Origin: Chthoniobacterales bacterium | GTDB taxonomy: Bacteria > Verrucomicrobiota > Verrucomicrobiae > Chthoniobacterales > UBA10450 | Reading direction: 5' to 3' | Assembly: GCA_003244125.1 (NCBI GenBank) | Contig: QHBL01000132.1 | Coordinates: forward strand, 567 to 6,802 | Length of the DNA stretch: 6,236 nt | Part shown: positions 5,437-6,236 of the stretch, piece after piece | Position numbering within the stretch: position 1 is the first letter of the stretch | How the letters are laid out: the number at the start of each line of letters is the position of its first letter | Position numbers and translations under genes: made by a program | The notes under the pieces: generated by a model | The model's database searches: none | What the model saw: only the letters and a program-made list of their open reading frames with translations | What the model was told of the DNA's origin: nothing

Positions 5437-5584
5437 GAGCGCAGGCTGCCAGCCTGCTGTGCTCGGCAGCTTGCCGAGCACATGCGCGCGGAGTGTTGAT
5501 GACGAGTTCGAGAATATTCGGGCGCACGGATTGCAGACGCCAGACGGCAGGCTGCCGTGGGCAATAGGGTGGCAGCCTGTGCTC
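5437..5584. repeat. composite palindromic intergenic element with terminal inverted repeats
   Basis: GAGCGCAGGCTGCCA (5437-5451) and TGGCAGCCTGTGCTC (5570-5584) form terminal inverted repeats matching at 14 of 15 positions. Inside are GCAGGCTG-C-CAGCCTGC (5441-5457), an 11-bp perfect hairpin (5458-5482), ACGGCA-GGC-TGCCGT (5544-5558), and a 9-bp pair at 5548-5556/5571-5579. The rest of the 224-bp gap (5409-5632) shows no convincing gene on either strand. It probably represents a REP/BIME-like or MITE-like unit. Confidence 0.75.
5458..5482 (+). terminator. strong hairpin after the operon, possible terminator or mRNA 3' stabiliser
   Basis: TGTGCTCGGCA and TGCCGAGCACA form a perfect 11-bp stem around a GCT loop, starting 50 nt after the transporter stop codon. 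It follows another stable hairpin at 5441-5457. No U-run follows, so classic intrinsic termination is doubtful. Blocking 3' exonucleases, as REP elements do, is an equally good reading. Confidence 0.35.
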
Positions 5585-5621
5585 ACCGGAAGACGCGATT
5601 CGCCGTCTCGCCCCGGCGCGA

Positions 5622-5627
5622 TAGAAT
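5622..5627 (+). promoter_or_regulatory. weak candidate -10 box of the aldehyde dehydrogenase gene
   Basis: TAGAAT matches the -10 consensus at five of six positions, but it sits only 5 nt before the ATG at 5633. RNA would then start at about the start codon, giving a leaderless message. The -35 region (TTCGCC, 5599-5604) is poor. There is no Shine-Dalgarno sequence before this ATG, which is compatible with leaderless translation. Confidence 0.2.
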
Positions 5628-5632
5628 CCAAC

Positions 5633-6236
5633 ATGGCCATCGCGTCGATCAATCCGGCAACCAGAGAAACGATTCGAGAGTTCCAGGCGCAGACGGCGGC
5701 AGAAATCGAGCGCACATTGCAAATGGCGACCGCTGCGTTTGAGCAACATCGCCGCGCGTCATTGGCAGAACGCGCTGAGAAACTGGCTCGTGCGGCAGAG
5801 GTCCTCGAGGCCGAGGGCGATGCCTACGCTCGCATCATCACAACCGAGATGGGCAAACTGCTTCGCGGTTCGCTGGACGAAATCGAGAAATGCGCGCGCT
5901 GTTGCCGCTTCTATGCGGAGCACGGTGAGGAATTCCTGCGCGAGCAGATCGTGAAGTCGGATGCGAAACGCAGTTCCATCCGCTACCAGCCGCTCGGCAT
6001 CGTGCTCGCGATCATGCCGTGGAATTTCCCCTTTTGGCAGGTATTTCGTTTCGCCGTTCCCGCGCTCATGGCCGGCAATGTCGCCCTGCTCAAGCACGCT
6101 TCCAACGTGCCGCAATGCGCGCTCGCCATCGCCGAGATTTTCCGCCGCTCAGGTTTCGACGACGGCGTATTCCAGGCTCTGCTTATTGAGAACGACGCCG
6201 TCGAAAACCTCATCCGCGACGCGCGCATCAAAGCTG
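5633..6236 (+). CDS. NAD-dependent succinate-semialdehyde dehydrogenase (Sad/YneI-like), N-terminal part, cut by right edge
   Basis: The frame from ATG 5633 runs open to the window end and gives 201 residues, a little under half of a usual 455-460 residue enzyme. Family members oxidise succinate semialdehyde (and related aldehydes) to the acid with NAD(P)+, in GABA and polyamine breakdown. The N-terminus ASINPATRET is the common aldehyde-dehydrogenase opening. EMGK (72-75), YAEHGEEFL (94-102), RYQPLGIVLAIMPWNFPFWQ (117-136), AGNVALLKHASNVP (147-160) and GVFQALLI (178-185) match the short Sad/YneI class closely. N131 should help hold the oxyanion and K154 bind the cofactor. The catalytic Cys and Glu lie outside the window. 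The start fits the family. It is separated from the egt operon by a repeat-filled gap and is probably its own transcription unit. Confidence 0.92.
   Translation, partial: MAIASINPATRETIREFQAQTAAEIERTLQMATAAFEQHRRASLAERAEKLARAAEVLEAEGDAYARIITTEMGKLLRGSLDEIEKCARCCRFYAEHGEEFLREQIVKSDAKRSSIRYQPLGIVLAIMPWNFPFWQVFRFAVPALMAGNVALLKHASNVPQCALAIAEIFRRSGFDDGVFQALLIENDAVENLIRDARIKA

Noticed and set aside
4785..5564. Long minus-strand open frame of 259 codons
   Set aside because: It is antisense to the permease domain, its product is Arg/Glu/Gln-rich low-complexity, and it runs through the repeat region; a shadow of G+C-rich codon use.
5434..5584. CRISPR array
   Set aside because: The repeated motifs are inverted and nested, not evenly spaced direct repeats with unique spacers, and no cas genes are present.

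Overview
The window is G+C-rich bacterial DNA. It carries six protein-coding genes, tightly packed and interspersed with several unrelated families of short palindromic repeats. Gene content and repeat style (hairpin repeats at gene borders, weak Shine-Dalgarno signals, a cysteine-type EgtB) suggest a soil bacterium of the Verrucomicrobiota (Chthoniobacterales-like) or, less likely, the Acidobacteriota. This is an inference from general look, not from a marker gene.

Layout. (1) Positions 1-130, minus strand: the N-terminus of an alpha/beta hydrolase that runs off the left edge. (2) 131-319: divergent intergenic region with an 11-bp inverted repeat and a candidate promoter. (3) 320-5408, plus strand: a probable operon. 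It encodes a small acidic DUF2934-like protein, EgtB, EgtD, an ABC ATPase, and a fused substrate-binding protein/permease. Three junctions are 1-4 nt start/stop overlaps. The fourth, egtD to ATPase, is filled by a 115-bp palindromic element. (4) 5409-5632: intergenic region holding a composite repeat with strong hairpins, probably the 3' end of the operon. (5) 5633-6236: the N-terminal 201 residues of an NAD-dependent succinate-semialdehyde dehydrogenase of the Sad/YneI type, cut by the right edge.

How the genes work together. EgtD trimethylates histidine to hercynine. EgtB joins hercynine to a cysteine donor as a sulfoxide. Together they form the core of ergothioneine synthesis. No egtA, egtC or egtE is present, which fits an EgtB that uses cysteine directly and a C-S lyase encoded elsewhere. 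The ABC genes belong to the betaine/choline/osmoprotectant family, which includes the ergothioneine importer EgtUV of Streptococcus and Helicobacter. Their place directly behind egtBD suggests transport of ergothioneine or a related histidine betaine. If so, this is a combined make-and-import locus, with an SBP-first domain order opposite to that of EgtU.

The most unusual structural feature is how repeats have entered the genes. An 84-bp element with 26/27 inverted arms lies in frame inside egtB and adds 28 residues. A second palindrome encodes most of the signal peptide of the transporter fusion. A third overlaps the egtD stop codon and ends 6 nt before the ATPase start.
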